DNA from: Lactobacillus laiwuensis
Lineage (GTDB): Bacteria; Bacillota; Bacilli; Lactobacillales; Lactobacillaceae
NCBI RefSeq assembly: GCF_019972835.1
Contig: NZ_BPPB01000001.1
Location: forward strand, 310,001 to 374,000
DNA: 64,000 bases
Reading direction: 5' to 3'
The notes under the pieces were generated by a model. It was not told where the DNA came from, did not search any database, and was given only the letters and a program-made list of their open reading frames with translations. Both the position numbers and the translations under genes were made by a program. Shown here piece after piece: positions 28,173-37,889 of this stretch; position 1 is the first letter of the stretch, and every line of letters starts with the position of its first letter.

Positions 28173-30531
28173 CATTATTTTCATTATTGGTTGAATTGTT
28201 GTTTTCTCCTCCTGGTTTGTTAGGTCTTTGTTCTTGATCAGAACTGCTACCTGAATCAGAATGGCCAGATTCATTATTTTGACCCGAACTTTGCGAATTA
28301 TTTTTGCTAGTATTATTTTGTTTCTTGTCTTTTGAATTTTTGGCTTCTCTTTGATTCTTATCAGGTTGCCTGGTTGAACCATTTTGATTGTGATGAACTG
28401 AATATCTTCCTTGAGTATTGGTTGAAGAAGAATCGTTAGTATTAGTTTTCTCATCATCTTCATCATAATCACTACTATCATCAACTATACCAATAGGAGA
28501 ATGACCACGAACAAACAACTGCCATTCACCTGTAGATGACACTTCAGGAGGATTTGAGTTTCTAGCGATTTTTGCGCGAATCACAGAGTCAGGCTTTTGC
28601 CAATCGACATTTTCCTTATTTCTCATTAGATAAGTCATCATGTTCTTGTAAAAAAGCTGTGCTGATTGTTGACCAATACCTGAAATAGTTCCATCTTTCA
28701 GATTATCATAACCCGTCCAAACACCAATTGAATAGCTAGGGGTGTAACCCACAAACCAGGAATCTTTAGGGGTTGCAGCATATGCCGGGTAGCGTGCTAA
28801 ATCTTGCTCAGAATATTTGACAGATCCAGTTTTTCCAGCGTGATACAAACCTCTGATCTGCGCGTTTGTACCAGAGCCATGTTTAATTACTCCTTTCAGC
28901 ATGTCAGTAATCATATACGCTGTGGACTTGCTCATTACTCGGATGCCCTCAGAATCATAATTTCTGGTAAGACCATCAGGAGTTTCAATTTTAGAAACAA
29001 ATTGTGGTTTATGATAGATTCCCATTGTAGCAAATGCGCTGAAAGCACCTGCCATTTGGAGGCTTGACGCATTAGCTCCAATCGCCACTGACAAACCAGA
29101 GTCTTTTGGAACATTAATATCCATTTTCCCAGCAAATTTTGCAGCTCGCTTAACACCAACTTCTCTCAAGGTTTTGACTGCAGGAACATTACGTGACTGT
29201 TCCAAGGCATGCCTCATTGTCATCATGCCATCATATTTATTATCCCAGTCATAAAGTTGCACATTAGTCCCCGGATATACATACTTGCTATCATCTAGCA
29301 TTTTAGCTGTTGACCAATTAAGATATTCAATTGCCGGACCATAATCTAAGATTGGTTTTATTGAAGAACCAGTTGATCGGGTAGTTTGTACAGCACGATC
29401 CAAGCCCAATTGAACTGAAGAGGGTAGGTGCCTGCCACCAAGGATAGCTACTACGTGGCCGTTACTTGGATCGACTACGGAAGCTCCAATTTGCATCTTG
29501 TTATTTGTGAAAGGAACTTGACCATTATTAGCCAGTTGATAAAGTTTCTTTTGAGCTTTTTGATCCATATTAATTGTAATCTTTAAGTTATCGCGGAAGG
29601 GATCAAACCCCTTAGCCCTAACTTCAGCAATTGCTTCTTTTACATAGGGATCATTAATCTTGCGTAAATTAGATTGTTTTCGCTGATTATGAGGTTTTAG
29701 ACCTTTTTTTATGCTTTCCTTCCTAGCTTCGTCATATTGTTCTTGAGAAATCTTTTTATTATTTAACATTGCTTTGAGAACAATATTACGCCGATATTTT
29801 GCATATTCTGGGTAGGTGTATGGATTATAGACGGTTGGTCTATTAGGTATTCCTGCAAGCATAGCTGTTTGGGCCAAGTCCAAATCCCCAATCTTTTTAC
29901 CATAATAAAAGTTGGCAGCAGTGCCAATTCCAGTATTACCGTAATTCATGTAAACTTTATTAATATAAAACTCTAAAATTTCGTCATGACTGTATTCTCG
30001 CTGCACTCTCATGGCCAGCCAAGCTTCTTGAGCCTTTCTACGCAATGTTCTTTGAGAAGCAGCTGTTGAAAATTTTGTTAGCTTAACTAATTGCTGAGTA
30101 ATGGTAGAACCACCGGCGGAAATGCTTTTGCTTTTAGCATTAGTCAACATGGAACCTGCAATTCTGATAGGATCAATTCCCAGCTTGTCTCTATAAAAGC
30201 GTTTGTCTTCAACTGATACAATAGCATCTTTAAGTAGTTGTAAATCCTTGCTGTCTTTAACGTATAACCTTTTTTCGGTACCAAGGGACATGATAAATTT
30301 ACCATTGGTATTGTATAAGCCTGAAGAGCCGCCACTTTCAAGATCAGCTCGACTGATGTTAGGAGCATCTTTAGCATAAAAGGCAAACAAACCTATGCCG
30401 GCTACCAAAATTAAAAAAACGCCTAAAAATGTCCACTTAAGTATTCGACGCCACAATGGTTTAGGCAAACTTTGCCTGTATTTCTTACGTGATTCACGTC
30501 CATTATTTGAGTTTGAATTTTTATTTGTCAT
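28165..30531 (-). CDS. ponA: Class A penicillin-binding protein (PBP1A type)
   Basis: Bifunctional peptidoglycan synthase of 788 aa. A lysine/arginine-rich cytoplasmic N-terminus and one membrane segment (about residues 31-50) are followed by a GT51 glycosyltransferase domain (VEDKRFYRDKLGID, SAGGSTITQQLVK) and a transpeptidase domain with STGSSIKP (SxxK), SRN (SxN) and HAGKTGSVK (KTG). The last 110 residues or so form a low-complexity Asn/Ser/Gln/Asp-rich tail, probably disordered outside the membrane. The recU gene lies directly upstream and overlaps by 11 bases, as in the Bacillus recU-ponA pair. Confidence 0.96.
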   Translation of the reverse strand: MTNKNSNSNNGRESRKKYRQSLPKPLWRRILKWTFLGVFLILVAGIGLFAFYAKDAPNISRADLESGGSSGLYNTNGKFIMSLGTEKRLYVKDSKDLQLLKDAIVSVEDKRFYRDKLGIDPIRIAGSMLTNAKSKSISAGGSTITQQLVKLTKFSTAASQRTLRRKAQEAWLAMRVQREYSHDEILEFYINKVYMNYGNTGIGTAANFYYGKKIGDLDLAQTAMLAGIPNRPTVYNPYTYPEYAKYRRNIVLKAMLNNKKISQEQYDEARKESIKKGLKPHNQRKQSNLRKINDPYVKEAIAEVRAKGFDPFRDNLKITINMDQKAQKKLYQLANNGQVPFTNNKMQIGASVVDPSNGHVVAILGGRHLPSSVQLGLDRAVQTTRSTGSSIKPILDYGPAIEYLNWSTAKMLDDSKYVYPGTNVQLYDWDNKYDGMMTMRHALEQSRNVPAVKTLREVGVKRAAKFAGKMDINVPKDSGLSVAIGANASSLQMAGAFSAFATMGIYHKPQFVSKIETPDGLTRNYDSEGIRVMSKSTAYMITDMLKGVIKHGSGTNAQIRGLYHAGKTGSVKYSEQDLARYPAYAATPKDSWFVGYTPSYSIGVWTGYDNLKDGTISGIGQQSAQLFYKNMMTYLMRNKENVDWQKPDSVIRAKIARNSNPPEVSSTGEWQLFVRGHSPIGIVDDSSDYDEDDEKTNTNDSSSTNTQGRYSVHHNQNGSTRQPDKNQREAKNSKDKKQNNTSKNNSQSSGQNNESGHSDSGSSSDQEQRPNKPGGENNNSTNNENNEH

Positions 30532-31153
30532 CGTGTATTTTCCTATCCGAGATGAAAGAATCTACAGCTTTCAGGTATGGCAGAGTTGGTTGAAAGCCAT
30601 TTTTAATCTCTATTGACCAATCCTCGACTTCTTTTAACGTTAATGAACTTTTATCTTTAGTCCACCAAGCTTTTATTATTGCACTTGCCGGAGTTACAAA
30701 ATAGCGGTTTAAGCTTGTAAATCCTATTATTGTAAAGCATATTCCTTTTTGCTTCAAGCATTCTGCCAAGTGAATTATTTGATGCTCGTGAAAATTTTTT
30801 AAAGGAAAATTGGTTTTATTTTTGGTCTCTTTCGCTTCAAAGTCCAGGTAATAACCTTTATAAACCCCATTGTAATCCGTAGTGGATTCTTGGCGAAAAT
30901 AGGCCTCTTTTATTACTGCACGTGACCTTTTAGGGTAGTCTACCTTAACGATTTGAACTGGCGTTGGCTTTTTATGCACCACTGCGATTTCTTTTGTACG
31001 ATAATATTTATTAGATTCATTAATCATCTGCTCAAGGTTCATTCCCCGGTCAGAAAAATTAATATTTTTGTGTCTTCTTTTTTGGTGCTTAGCTTGATAA
31101 CTATAATTTAATTTACGAAAAGCGGCAGAACTGCCTGTTGGATATTTGACCAT
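30521..31153 (-). CDS. recU: RecU Holliday junction resolvase
   Basis: Resolvase of 210 aa. Conserved blocks are MVKYPTGS at the start, GMNLEQMINESNKYY, IAVVHKKPTPVQIVKVDYP, STTDYNGVYKGYYLDFEAKETKNKT (metal-binding D, E and K in its second half) and FPLKNFHEHQI. The start is the ATG at 31151-31153, preceded by AGCAGGAG. A longer in-frame version from 31228 would add 25 hydrophobic residues and overlap the divergent ypsA-like gene, so I reject it. It overlaps ponA, and both act in chromosome segregation and cell-wall growth. Confidence 0.95.
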   Translation of the reverse strand: MVKYPTGSSAAFRKLNYSYQAKHQKRRHKNINFSDRGMNLEQMINESNKYYRTKEIAVVHKKPTPVQIVKVDYPKRSRAVIKEAYFRQESTTDYNGVYKGYYLDFEAKETKNKTNFPLKNFHEHQIIHLAECLKQKGICFTIIGFTSLNRYFVTPASAIIKAWWTKDKSSLTLKEVEDWSIEIKNGFQPTLPYLKAVDSFISDRKIHDDK

Positions 31154-31222
31154 AAATATCACTCCTGCTAGCATTATAGCAATAAAGAAAAAGTTTTTGA
31201 ACAAGGAGCTATCTGTTTCATT

Positions 31223-31789
31223 ATGCAAAGATTGTGGGTAACTGGATATCGCAACTATGAACTTAATACGTTTGGAGACAAAGATCCTAAGATAAAAATT
31301 ATTAAGTTGGTTTTAAAAAAACATATGGTTAATCTATTGGAAAATAACCAACTCGACTGGGTAATAACAGGAGCTAACCTTGGGGTTGAACAGTGGGCTA
31401 GCGAAGTCGCAATCGACTTACGCAAAAAATATTCTTTAAGAGTATCTGTCATTGTTCCTTATGAGGATTTCGCCAGTAGATGGAACGAAAATAATCAGGA
31501 AAAATACCTTTCTTTAAAACAACAAGTAGATTTTTTTGCCTCCACTTCTAAAGAAACATATCAAAGTCCTGTGCAACTGCGTAATTATCAAAATTTTATG
31601 CTTATCCATACCGATAGGGCCCTAATGATTTATGATCCGGAAAATTCGGGAAAACCAAAGTTTGATTATAATTTAATCAAAAAATACCAGGAAACTACAG
31701 AATATCCGTTAGAATTAATTGATTTTTACGATCTGCAGGATGAAGCAGAAGAATTTCAAGAAAATCAAGATGACGAATTTCGCCAATAA
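31223..31789 (+). CDS. YpsA-like SLOG-family protein (DUF1273)
   Basis: Protein of 188 aa. The N-terminal [19 protein letters not shown] and the central [19 protein letters not shown] are hallmarks of the YpsA/SLOG group, which has a Rossmann-like nucleotide-binding fold. The B. subtilis homologue influences cell division together with GpsB, and here the gene is likewise followed by gpsB. The acidic C-terminus ([13 protein letters not shown]) is probably flexible. Its ligand is unknown. Confidence 0.85.
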   Translation: MQRLWVTGYRNYELNTFGDKDPKIKIIKLVLKKHMVNLLENNQLDWVITGANLGVEQWASEVAIDLRKKYSLRVSVIVPYEDFASRWNENNQEKYLSLKQQVDFFASTSKETYQSPVQLRNYQNFMLIHTDRALMIYDPENSGKPKFDYNLIKKYQETTEYPLELIDFYDLQDEAEEFQENQDDEFRQ

Positions 31790-31880
31790 GATAACTTTGC
31801 TTTAAAATTAACATTTTAGTTTTAAGCAAGTCCAGTTTTTGCTAGAATAAAAGTGATATAAAAAGGAGTTGTATATTATC

Positions 31881-32321
31881 ATGGCTGATTTAAATGATAT
31901 TCAACTATCCACTAAGGATATTTTAAAAAAACAATTTAGAACAAAGGTTAAAGGCTTGGATCCAGACGAGGTCGACGCCTTTTTAGACAAAGTAATTGCT
32001 GATTATGATACGTTTGAACAAATTATTGAAGATCTATATGGTCAAATTGGCAAGCTGCAGGGAGAGTTGATGGACGATCGGCATAAAGAAAAGTCTATTC
32101 AAACTCAGAAAACCAGAAAAGTAACCCCAGTGACAGCACAAGAAAGCGTTAGAACTTATACTCCAAGTCAAGAACGCTCTACTCATAGTTTTAATCCAAT
32201 AAATGGGTCTGATTCACAAACTGAAAGCTCTACTAATATGGCCATCATTCAACGCATTTCGACCCTCGAACGGAAAGTTTATAATCTTGAACAACGAGTT
32301 TATGGGTTACAAAAAGAGTAA
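31881..32321 (+). CDS. gpsB: GpsB cell-division/cell-wall coordinator
   Basis: DivIVA-domain protein of 146 aa. The N-terminal lipid-binding/dimerisation part (LSTKDILKKQFRTKVKGLDP, then EVDAFLDKVIADYD) continues into a coiled coil to about residue 75. A polar linker and a short C-terminal helix (IIQRISTLERKVYNLEQRVY) that forms the trimerisation region follow. The linker makes it longer than the B. subtilis protein (98 aa). The ATG at 31881, with AAGGAG upstream, is preferred over an in-frame TTG at 31869. It coordinates PBP1A, whose gene lies nearby. Confidence 0.92.
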   Translation: MADLNDIQLSTKDILKKQFRTKVKGLDPDEVDAFLDKVIADYDTFEQIIEDLYGQIGKLQGELMDDRHKEKSIQTQKTRKVTPVTAQESVRTYTPSQERSTHSFNPINGSDSQTESSTNMAIIQRISTLERKVYNLEQRVYGLQKE

Positions 32322-32334
32322 GCTTTGATATAAT
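32307..32334 (+). promoter_or_regulatory. rnpB promoter
   Basis: The -35 TTACAA (32307-32312) and -10 TATAAT (32329-32334) have 16-bp spacing. They overlap the last codons of gpsB, and the predicted start falls at about 32341, the base of helix P1. Confidence 0.75.
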
Positions 32335-32340
32335 TTTTAT

Positions 32341-32727
32341 TGGTGCAAATTTTGAGCAGTCGCGGTTTGATCTGGAAAAAAGGTCAGGCTGAGGAAAGTC
32401 CACGCACGCACGAGCTGCGATGCTGGTAGTGTTCGTATTTAGCTCAATAAGCTAAAGGATTTTAAATTACGGCGAAAAAAGTGCTAAATCATTATGACAT
32501 GCATGAATATTCTGAAAAGTGCCACAGTGACGGAGCAGAGGTGGAAACGCTTCTGGTGGAACGAGGTAAACCCTGCGAGCGTGCAACCCAAACTTGGTGG
32601 GGGCGTTTCAATCTAGGGAAATGAACTAAAGATTGAAGTTGCTAGTTATAGCAAAGATAGATGGCTGCTAAAGGTATTTATGCCACAAATACCTTAACAG
32701 AACGTGGCTTACAGAAATTTGCATTGG
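32341..32727 (+). ncRNA. rnpB: RNase P RNA, type B
   Basis: Catalytic RNA that trims tRNA 5' ends. The conserved core GAGGAAAGTCC (near 32391) and the 3' block ACAGAACGTGGCTTACAG (near 32697) are present. The ends are set by helix P1: TGCAAATTT at 32344-32352 pairs with AAATTTGCA at 32715-32723. The element GAGGTAAACCC and the general length of about 385 nt fit the Firmicute B type. It lies between gpsB and rlmL, as in Bacillus. Confidence 0.95.
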
Positions 32728-32765
32728 CAGCGTTGAGCTTTTCAAAGGGCTCAACGCTTTTTTTA
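32728..32765 (+). terminator. rnpB terminator
   Basis: GCGTTGAGC (32730-32738) pairs with GCTCAACGC (32749-32757) and is followed by seven T residues. Confidence 0.92.
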
Positions 32766-32783
32766 AGAAAAGAAAGAATTAAA

Positions 32784-33914
32784 ATGGAAAAATATCAACT
32801 ATATACAACTATGGGCGTAGGATTTGAAAGCGTTGTTGCCAAAGAGCTGCAGGCAATGGGCTATCTAACGCGCACTGAAAATGGCAGAGTATTTTTTGAA
32901 GGCGGGCAAAAAGATATTGTCAAAACCAATCTTTGGTTAAGAACGGCAGATCGCGTTAAAATTTTACTGAAAGAGTTTAGAGCAACAGATTTTGATACTC
33001 TTTTTAACCAAGTTTATGAAATTGATTGGGCGGAGTTACTTCCTATTGACGCAAAATTTCCTTTGAAAGGCAGATCAGTCAGGTCTAAATTGCACTCTGA
33101 ACCGGGCATCCAATCAATTGTTAAAAAGGCAATTGTAAATAAAATGTCAGACCAGTACCATCGTCGCGGCTTTCTACCAGAGAATGGTAATGAATATCCT
33201 CTTGACATTCGTATCAATAAAGATGTCGCCAGAATTTCATTGGATACTACTGGAGACAGCTTATTCAAAAGAGGCTATCGTATTGAACATGGTGGGGCAC
33301 CACTAAAAGAAAACTTTGCAGCAGGTCTATTAAAACTAACCCCATATGACGGCACTCATCCTCTTATAGATCCAATGACAGGTTCTGGTACTCTTGCTAT
33401 TGAAGCCGCATTAATAGGTAAAAACATCGCTCCTGGCAGTTGGCGCAAATTTGCTTTTGATGGCTTTGATTGGTTTGACAGTTCTATTCATCAGGAATTG
33501 CTCGCAGAAGCTAAAAGTGAAATTAAGCCTCTTGAACAACCTATATGGGCAAGTGATATTGATCAGTCTATTCTTGAGATTGCAAAATTAAATGCCAATA
33601 ATGCTGGTGTATTACAAGACATTTATTTTAAGCAAGTTGCAGTAAAGGATTTTGCTACTGATTTACAAAATGGAGTTATAATTGCGAATCCACCTTATGG
33701 TAAAAGGCTGAAAGATCGAGAATCAGCTGAAAACCTTTATAAGCAGATGGGCGAATCTTTGTTAAAATATGATAGTTTTAGTCAATATTATTTAGTTGGA
33801 GATCCTGCTTTTGAGAAATTTTTTGGTAAAAAAGCCACCAAAAAGCGCAAATTATTTAACGGCAACTTAAGAGTAGACTTTTACCAATATTGGGCAAAGA
33901 AAAATGATTACTGA
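32784..33914 (+). CDS. RlmL/YpsC-type 23S rRNA guanine-N2 methyltransferase (THUMP domain)
   Basis: Protein of 376 aa. It has an N-terminal ferredoxin-like/THUMP RNA-binding region (about residues 1-160), then a methyltransferase domain with MTGSGTLAIEAALIG (SAM site) and the catalytic IIANPPYGKRL. The start is the ATG at 32784; a longer frame from 32661 lies inside rnpB and its terminator and is not real. It methylates G2445-equivalent sites in the RlmL family. It overlaps the phosphoesterase gene by 11 bases. Confidence 0.9.
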   Translation: MEKYQLYTTMGVGFESVVAKELQAMGYLTRTENGRVFFEGGQKDIVKTNLWLRTADRVKILLKEFRATDFDTLFNQVYEIDWAELLPIDAKFPLKGRSVRSKLHSEPGIQSIVKKAIVNKMSDQYHRRGFLPENGNEYPLDIRINKDVARISLDTTGDSLFKRGYRIEHGGAPLKENFAAGLLKLTPYDGTHPLIDPMTGSGTLAIEAALIGKNIAPGSWRKFAFDGFDWFDSSIHQELLAEAKSEIKPLEQPIWASDIDQSILEIAKLNANNAGVLQDIYFKQVAVKDFATDLQNGVIIANPPYGKRLKDRESAENLYKQMGESLLKYDSFSQYYLVGDPAFEKFFGKKATKKRKLFNGNLRVDFYQYWAKKNDY

Positions 33915-35133
33915 AAAAGCAAATACAGAATTTTGGGTTATTACAGACACTCACCTAATTGCTGATAGCTTGCATGATGATGGTCAGGCATTTCGGCATA
34001 TTCAGAATACTAGTCAGGGTAAAGATTTGGTTTATCAAGAAACAGCCTTACGTACGTTTGTTGACCTTGCTAATAAAAAGAAACCTACCGCAATTATTGT
34101 TACTGGAGATGTAACTTTTAACGGAGAATTTATTTCTGCGCAAAAATTTGCTGCAATATTTAGTCACTTAAAAGAAACAAAACTATTGGTTTTACCTGGT
34201 AATCATGACATTTATGATGGATGGGCCCGGGCTTTTAAAGGGCCAAATCAACTATATGCTCAACAAATAAGTCCAAAAAGTTGGCAAGAAATATTTAAAA
34301 ATTCATATGACTGCGCACTGAGCATTGATCCTGATTCATTAGCATACAGCGTGCAACTAAATCAACGTTATCTTCTAATACTGCTAGATTCTAATATTTA
34401 TGGTAAGCAGGAGTCTAATAGTGCGCCGATGACCGAAGGACAAATAAATGAAGAACAAATTATTTGGTTAGAAGAACAGTTGGAAAGTGCTAAAAGAAAT
34501 CAGCTGAGACCTCTTTTATTTATGCATCACAATCTATATGTTCATAATCCTGCTGTAAATCGCGGCTTTGTCCTAAATAATGCTCAACTTTTATGCCGCT
34601 TATGTCAGGACTTCAATATTAAACTTGCTTTTTCCGGTCATATACATGCTCAAAATATAGTTGGACCAGTAGAAAAAACACCTACCGTAGAAATAGTAAC
34701 CTCCAGTTTTTGTTCATATGATCAGGGATATGGTGTAATCAAGGTAAGTCAGGACCATATTGAATATCAACGTCATACGTTTAACATGAAACCATTTCTA
34801 ACTAAAAGAGAGTTGGAAGAACAAAATTTGGCTCATTTTCACCATTATTTGAAGGAAATTCAGATTAAAAATTTGAAAGGAAATTCCAATAAGAAAGATA
34901 ATTTACAGAGTGAACAATCTGAGCTATTGCAGAAGGTAAATCATTTGTTTATAGAAATGAATTATCAATATTTTACTGGACATAATCATATTGAAAAAGA
35001 GCAGTTAAAAAAGTTATATTCTTCTCCTGAATTTAAGCTTTTGGTCAAACAAAGACCACGTTTTAGCAATTACATGAGAACTTTATTCGATACTACTGAT
35101 CATAGCAACCTTGAAACAGAAATTTGGTATTGA
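33904..35133 (+). CDS. Calcineurin-like metallophosphoesterase
   Basis: Protein of 409 aa with the full dimetal motif set: TDTHL, TGDVTFNGE, LPGNHDIYDG, MHHNLY and SGHIHAQN. No signal peptide is seen, so it should act in the cytoplasm. The C-terminal 110 residues are helical and charged and not recognised. The substrate (cyclic nucleotide, phosphodiester or other) is not predictable. It overlaps rlmL and is followed at 12 bases by a small membrane protein. Confidence 0.82.
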   Translation: MITEKANTEFWVITDTHLIADSLHDDGQAFRHIQNTSQGKDLVYQETALRTFVDLANKKKPTAIIVTGDVTFNGEFISAQKFAAIFSHLKETKLLVLPGNHDIYDGWARAFKGPNQLYAQQISPKSWQEIFKNSYDCALSIDPDSLAYSVQLNQRYLLILLDSNIYGKQESNSAPMTEGQINEEQIIWLEEQLESAKRNQLRPLLFMHHNLYVHNPAVNRGFVLNNAQLLCRLCQDFNIKLAFSGHIHAQNIVGPVEKTPTVEIVTSSFCSYDQGYGVIKVSQDHIEYQRHTFNMKPFLTKRELEEQNLAHFHHYLKEIQIKNLKGNSNKKDNLQSEQSELLQKVNHLFIEMNYQYFTGHNHIEKEQLKKLYSSPEFKLLVKQRPRFSNYMRTLFDTTDHSNLETEIWY

Positions 35134-35145
35134 AAAGGAGCCTTT

Positions 35146-35478
35146 ATGAGAAAAAAACATTTCATTATTTTGGGTCGTAGTGGATTAATTTATTTTAGCT
35201 GGGTTTTAATTGTTCTCTTCTTATGTCTAATTTTCTTATATGAAAGTACAAAATCTTTCAACTGGCCAGCTTTAATTTTTGCTTTAATTTTCTTAATTTT
35301 ATTAGCTTATACTTACTTTAATTCTTATTGGACTGATGAAATATTTAAGTTGCCATTTCGCGCCAAAGCAAAAAGAATTTCTAAACCAGTAATGATTTCC
35401 GAATGGCGGTTTTTAAAAATTTACAAAATCAAAATTGCAGAATTTGGTCAATATTATTTATTAAGACTTGAAAAATAA
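35146..35478 (+). CDS. Small membrane protein, EbsA-like
   Basis: Protein of 110 aa with two membrane segments (about residues 13-33 and 42-60) and a basic cytoplasmic C-terminal half. The layout resembles the EbsA family of lactobacilli and enterococci, but similarity by eye is limited. AAAAGGAG precedes the ATG. It lies downstream of the phosphoesterase gene in what looks like one transcript. Confidence 0.55.
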   Translation: MRKKHFIILGRSGLIYFSWVLIVLFLCLIFLYESTKSFNWPALIFALIFLILLAYTYFNSYWTDEIFKLPFRAKAKRISKPVMISEWRFLKIYKIKIAEFGQYYLLRLEK

Positions 35479-35550
35479 AGCAGGCAAGTATTTGAAAATG
35501 ATATAACTCCCAAAATTTGGTAGTTATACCTAGAGGCGGGCCTGTTTTTC
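35479..35550 (+). terminator. Structured terminator-like element after the EbsA-like gene
   Basis: CAGGC (35481-35485) can pair with GCCTG (35540-35544), which runs into TTTTTC. Inside, ATAACT...AGTTAT (35503-35526) forms a second hairpin. The nested form is unusual for a simple terminator, and a regulatory RNA cannot be excluded. Confidence 0.5.
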
Positions 35551-35621
35551 GTGTTGCTGAAAATTAAATTTAACGTAATTCTTAATTTGTAGCTAGCAAT
35601 GGATAAAAAATGATCAATGTT

Positions 35622-35739
35622 TGATATAATTACAATTGATTAAACAAAAGGTGGGACCTAAATTCTAATATGAAAAGGATATTACGTAAAATGAAAAGTT
35701 AGATTTAAAAATTTAAATATATAGAAAGAGGCATGCGCA
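35622..35739 (+). promoter_or_regulatory. fhs promoter and leader
   Basis: An extended -10 (TGATATAAT, ending at 35630) lies about 110 bases before the fhs start. The leader can form two small hairpins: AGGT/ACCT near 35651 and TAATAT/ATATTA near 35667-35685. No known riboswitch is recognised. Confidence 0.5.
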
Positions 35740-37416
35740 ATGAAATCAGATATTCAAATCGCACAAGAAGCTCACGCATTACCCATTAAAGAAATAGCCG
35801 CTAAAGTAGGCTTAAGTGAAACCGACATTGAACCATATGGCAATGACAAGGCTAAAATTAACTGGCAGGCAATAAAGCGTATAATGGCTAAGAAGCACCT
35901 TGGTAAACTTATATTGGTTACTTCTATTTCACCCACTCCAGCTGGAGAGGGTAAGTCAACTATGACAATTGGTTTAGGAGACGCCATAAACAATCAGCTG
36001 CATCAGAAAACCATGATTGCTTTGAGAGAACCGTCAATGGGGCCAGTTTTTGGCTTAAAGGGCGGAGCGACTGGAGGAGGTCAGGCACAGGTTATCCCGA
36101 TGGAGGATATTAATCTCCATTTTACAGGAGATATGCATGCCTTAACCGCTGCTATTGATACTTTGGCAGCATTAGTAGACAATTATGTCTATCAGGGAAA
36201 TGAACTTAAATTAGATCCGGAAAGAATCCTTTTAAAGCGCGGAATTGATGTTAACGATCGCAGTTTAAGAAAAATTACTGTCGGACAAGGTTCAAAGTTT
36301 AATGGTGTTGAGCATAAATCCAGTTTTGCAATCACTGTTGCTAATGAATTAATGGCAATTCTCTGCTTGTCGACTGATATCGATGACTTAAAAAAGAGAA
36401 TTGGATTAATGCTCGTTGGCTATACTATTGATGAACAGCCTGTTTTCGTTAAGGATCTCGGGTTTGAAGGTGCAATTGCTGCTCTTCTTTCCAATGCCTT
36501 AAAGCCTAACCTTGTTCAAACAATTGAACATACGCCAGCATTAGTTCATGGTGGTCCATTTGCAAATATTGCTCACGGTGCCAATACAGTAATGGCAACA
36601 AATTTGGCTTTGCACCTCAGCGATTACGTGTTGACTGAAGCCGGATTTGGTAGTGACCTTGGTGGTCAAAAATTCATGGACTTTGTTTCTGAACATCTTG
36701 ATAAAAAGCCAGATGCCAGTGTTGTTGTTGCTACCGTTCGTGCCCTGAAATACCAATCTGAAGGGACTACTGATAACTTAAGCAAAGAAAATCTGTCTGC
36801 TTTACGCGACGGTTTTGAAAATCTTAAGAGACATATGAATAATATGCGCAATTATGGTATTCCTGTTATTGTTTTGATTAATCATTTTGCAACAGACACT
36901 GAAAATGAACTTAATCTTTTACAGAAATTGATCAAGGAACAAGGAATCGACTCTGTTGTGGTAGATTATCATGAACAGGGATCAAAAGGTGGCATAGAAG
37001 CCGCAAACGCAGTTCTTGATTTGGCAAATTCTCAAAGTGGTAACCTTATTCCTACTTACCAAAAAGATGATGACGTTAAAACTAAAATTGCAAAAGTTGC
37101 ACAAAAAATATATCATGCCGCTCAAGTAGAATACAGCGAAAAAGCGGAAAAAGATATTCGTGAACTGGAAAAAATGGGCAAGGATAAGTTGCCAGTAATT
37201 ATCGCCAAGACACAATATTCATTCACTGATAATCAAAAATTATTAGGTGCTCCGACTGATTTTACTTTACACGTTAAAGGCGCTAGTTTGAAAAATGGGG
37301 CTGGCTTCATTGTCATAACTACCGGACATGTTTTAGACATGCCTGGGTTACCTAAGCATCCCGCTGCATTAGATATTGATGTTGACAACAACGGCAAAAT
37401 AAGTGGCCTTTTTTAA
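35740..37416 (+). CDS. fhs: Formate-tetrahydrofolate ligase
   Basis: Protein of 558 aa, standard for the family. It makes 10-formyl-THF from formate, THF and ATP for purine and formyl-methionine synthesis. Diagnostic regions are the P-loop [35 protein letters not shown] and the C-terminal [28 protein letters not shown] precedes the start. It is followed at 8 bases by lspA, so it may head the run fhs-lspA-rluD-carA-carB. Confidence 0.97.
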   Translation: MKSDIQIAQEAHALPIKEIAAKVGLSETDIEPYGNDKAKINWQAIKRIMAKKHLGKLILVTSISPTPAGEGKSTMTIGLGDAINNQLHQKTMIALREPSMGPVFGLKGGATGGGQAQVIPMEDINLHFTGDMHALTAAIDTLAALVDNYVYQGNELKLDPERILLKRGIDVNDRSLRKITVGQGSKFNGVEHKSSFAITVANELMAILCLSTDIDDLKKRIGLMLVGYTIDEQPVFVKDLGFEGAIAALLSNALKPNLVQTIEHTPALVHGGPFANIAHGANTVMATNLALHLSDYVLTEAGFGSDLGGQKFMDFVSEHLDKKPDASVVVATVRALKYQSEGTTDNLSKENLSALRDGFENLKRHMNNMRNYGIPVIVLINHFATDTENELNLLQKLIKEQGIDSVVVDYHEQGSKGGIEAANAVLDLANSQSGNLIPTYQKDDDVKTKIAKVAQKIYHAAQVEYSEKAEKDIRELEKMGKDKLPVIIAKTQYSFTDNQKLLGAPTDFTLHVKGASLKNGAGFIVITTGHVLDMPGLPKHPAALDIDVDNNGKISGLF

Positions 37417-37424
37417 AAATAACA

Positions 37425-37889
37425 ATGCAATTTTTATATTTAATTATTTCATTATTAGTAGTGATCTCCGATCAATCTTTAAAATCTTTTATTGCCGGTA
37501 ATTATAGGCTGGGTGAATCACACCAAGTTCTTTCCCATATTTTTTCGTTTACCTACGTGCAAAATGAAGGTGCAGCTTGGAATATTCTTCCTGGTCAGAT
37601 GGGACTTTTCTATCTAATAAGCATTATTGCTATCATAGTCTGTTTATATTATCTGTTTGGTAAAAAATTTCATAGCAAGCTTTTCAGTACAGGAGTCGCA
37701 TTAGTTCTTGGGGGAATAATAGGTAATTTAATTGACAGGATTCATCTAAAGTACGTCATTGATATGATCCAAGTCGATTTTATTCAGTTCAATATTTTTA
37801 ACATTGCCGATTCTGCAATAACAGTAGGGATAATACTCGTTTTTATTTATCTTCTGTTTTTTGATGAAAGCGAAAAAAATAATGCCTGA
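37425..37889 (+). CDS. lspA: Lipoprotein signal peptidase (signal peptidase II)
   Basis: Aspartic membrane protease of 154 aa with four hydrophobic segments. It cleaves prolipoproteins after lipid attachment. The catalytic pair is the Asp in KYVIDMI and the Asp in FNIADSAITVG, and GGIIGNLIDRI and VQNEGAAWNI are also conserved. The ribosome site is weak. The next gene starts inside its last codons, the usual lspA-rluD arrangement in Firmicutes. Confidence 0.95.
   Translation: MQFLYLIISLLVVISDQSLKSFIAGNYRLGESHQVLSHIFSFTYVQNEGAAWNILPGQMGLFYLISIIAIIVCLYYLFGKKFHSKLFSTGVALVLGGIIGNLIDRIHLKYVIDMIQVDFIQFNIFNIADSAITVGIILVFIYLLFFDESEKNNA

Noticed and set aside
31154..31228. 25-residue hydrophobic extension of RecU
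   Set aside because: Known RecU proteins start at the M-V-K-Y-P type motif, the ATG at 31153 has a good ribosome site, and the extension overlaps the divergent ypsA-like gene.
32661..32783. N-terminal extension of the RlmL-type gene
   Set aside because: It lies inside the RNase P RNA and its terminator. The ATG at 32784 starts the conserved protein.
35647..35662. T-box-like string GGTGGGACC in the fhs leader
   Set aside because: The predicted transcript starts only about a dozen bases upstream, so there is no room for a T-box stem I and specifier loop, and fhs is not a tRNA-linked gene.
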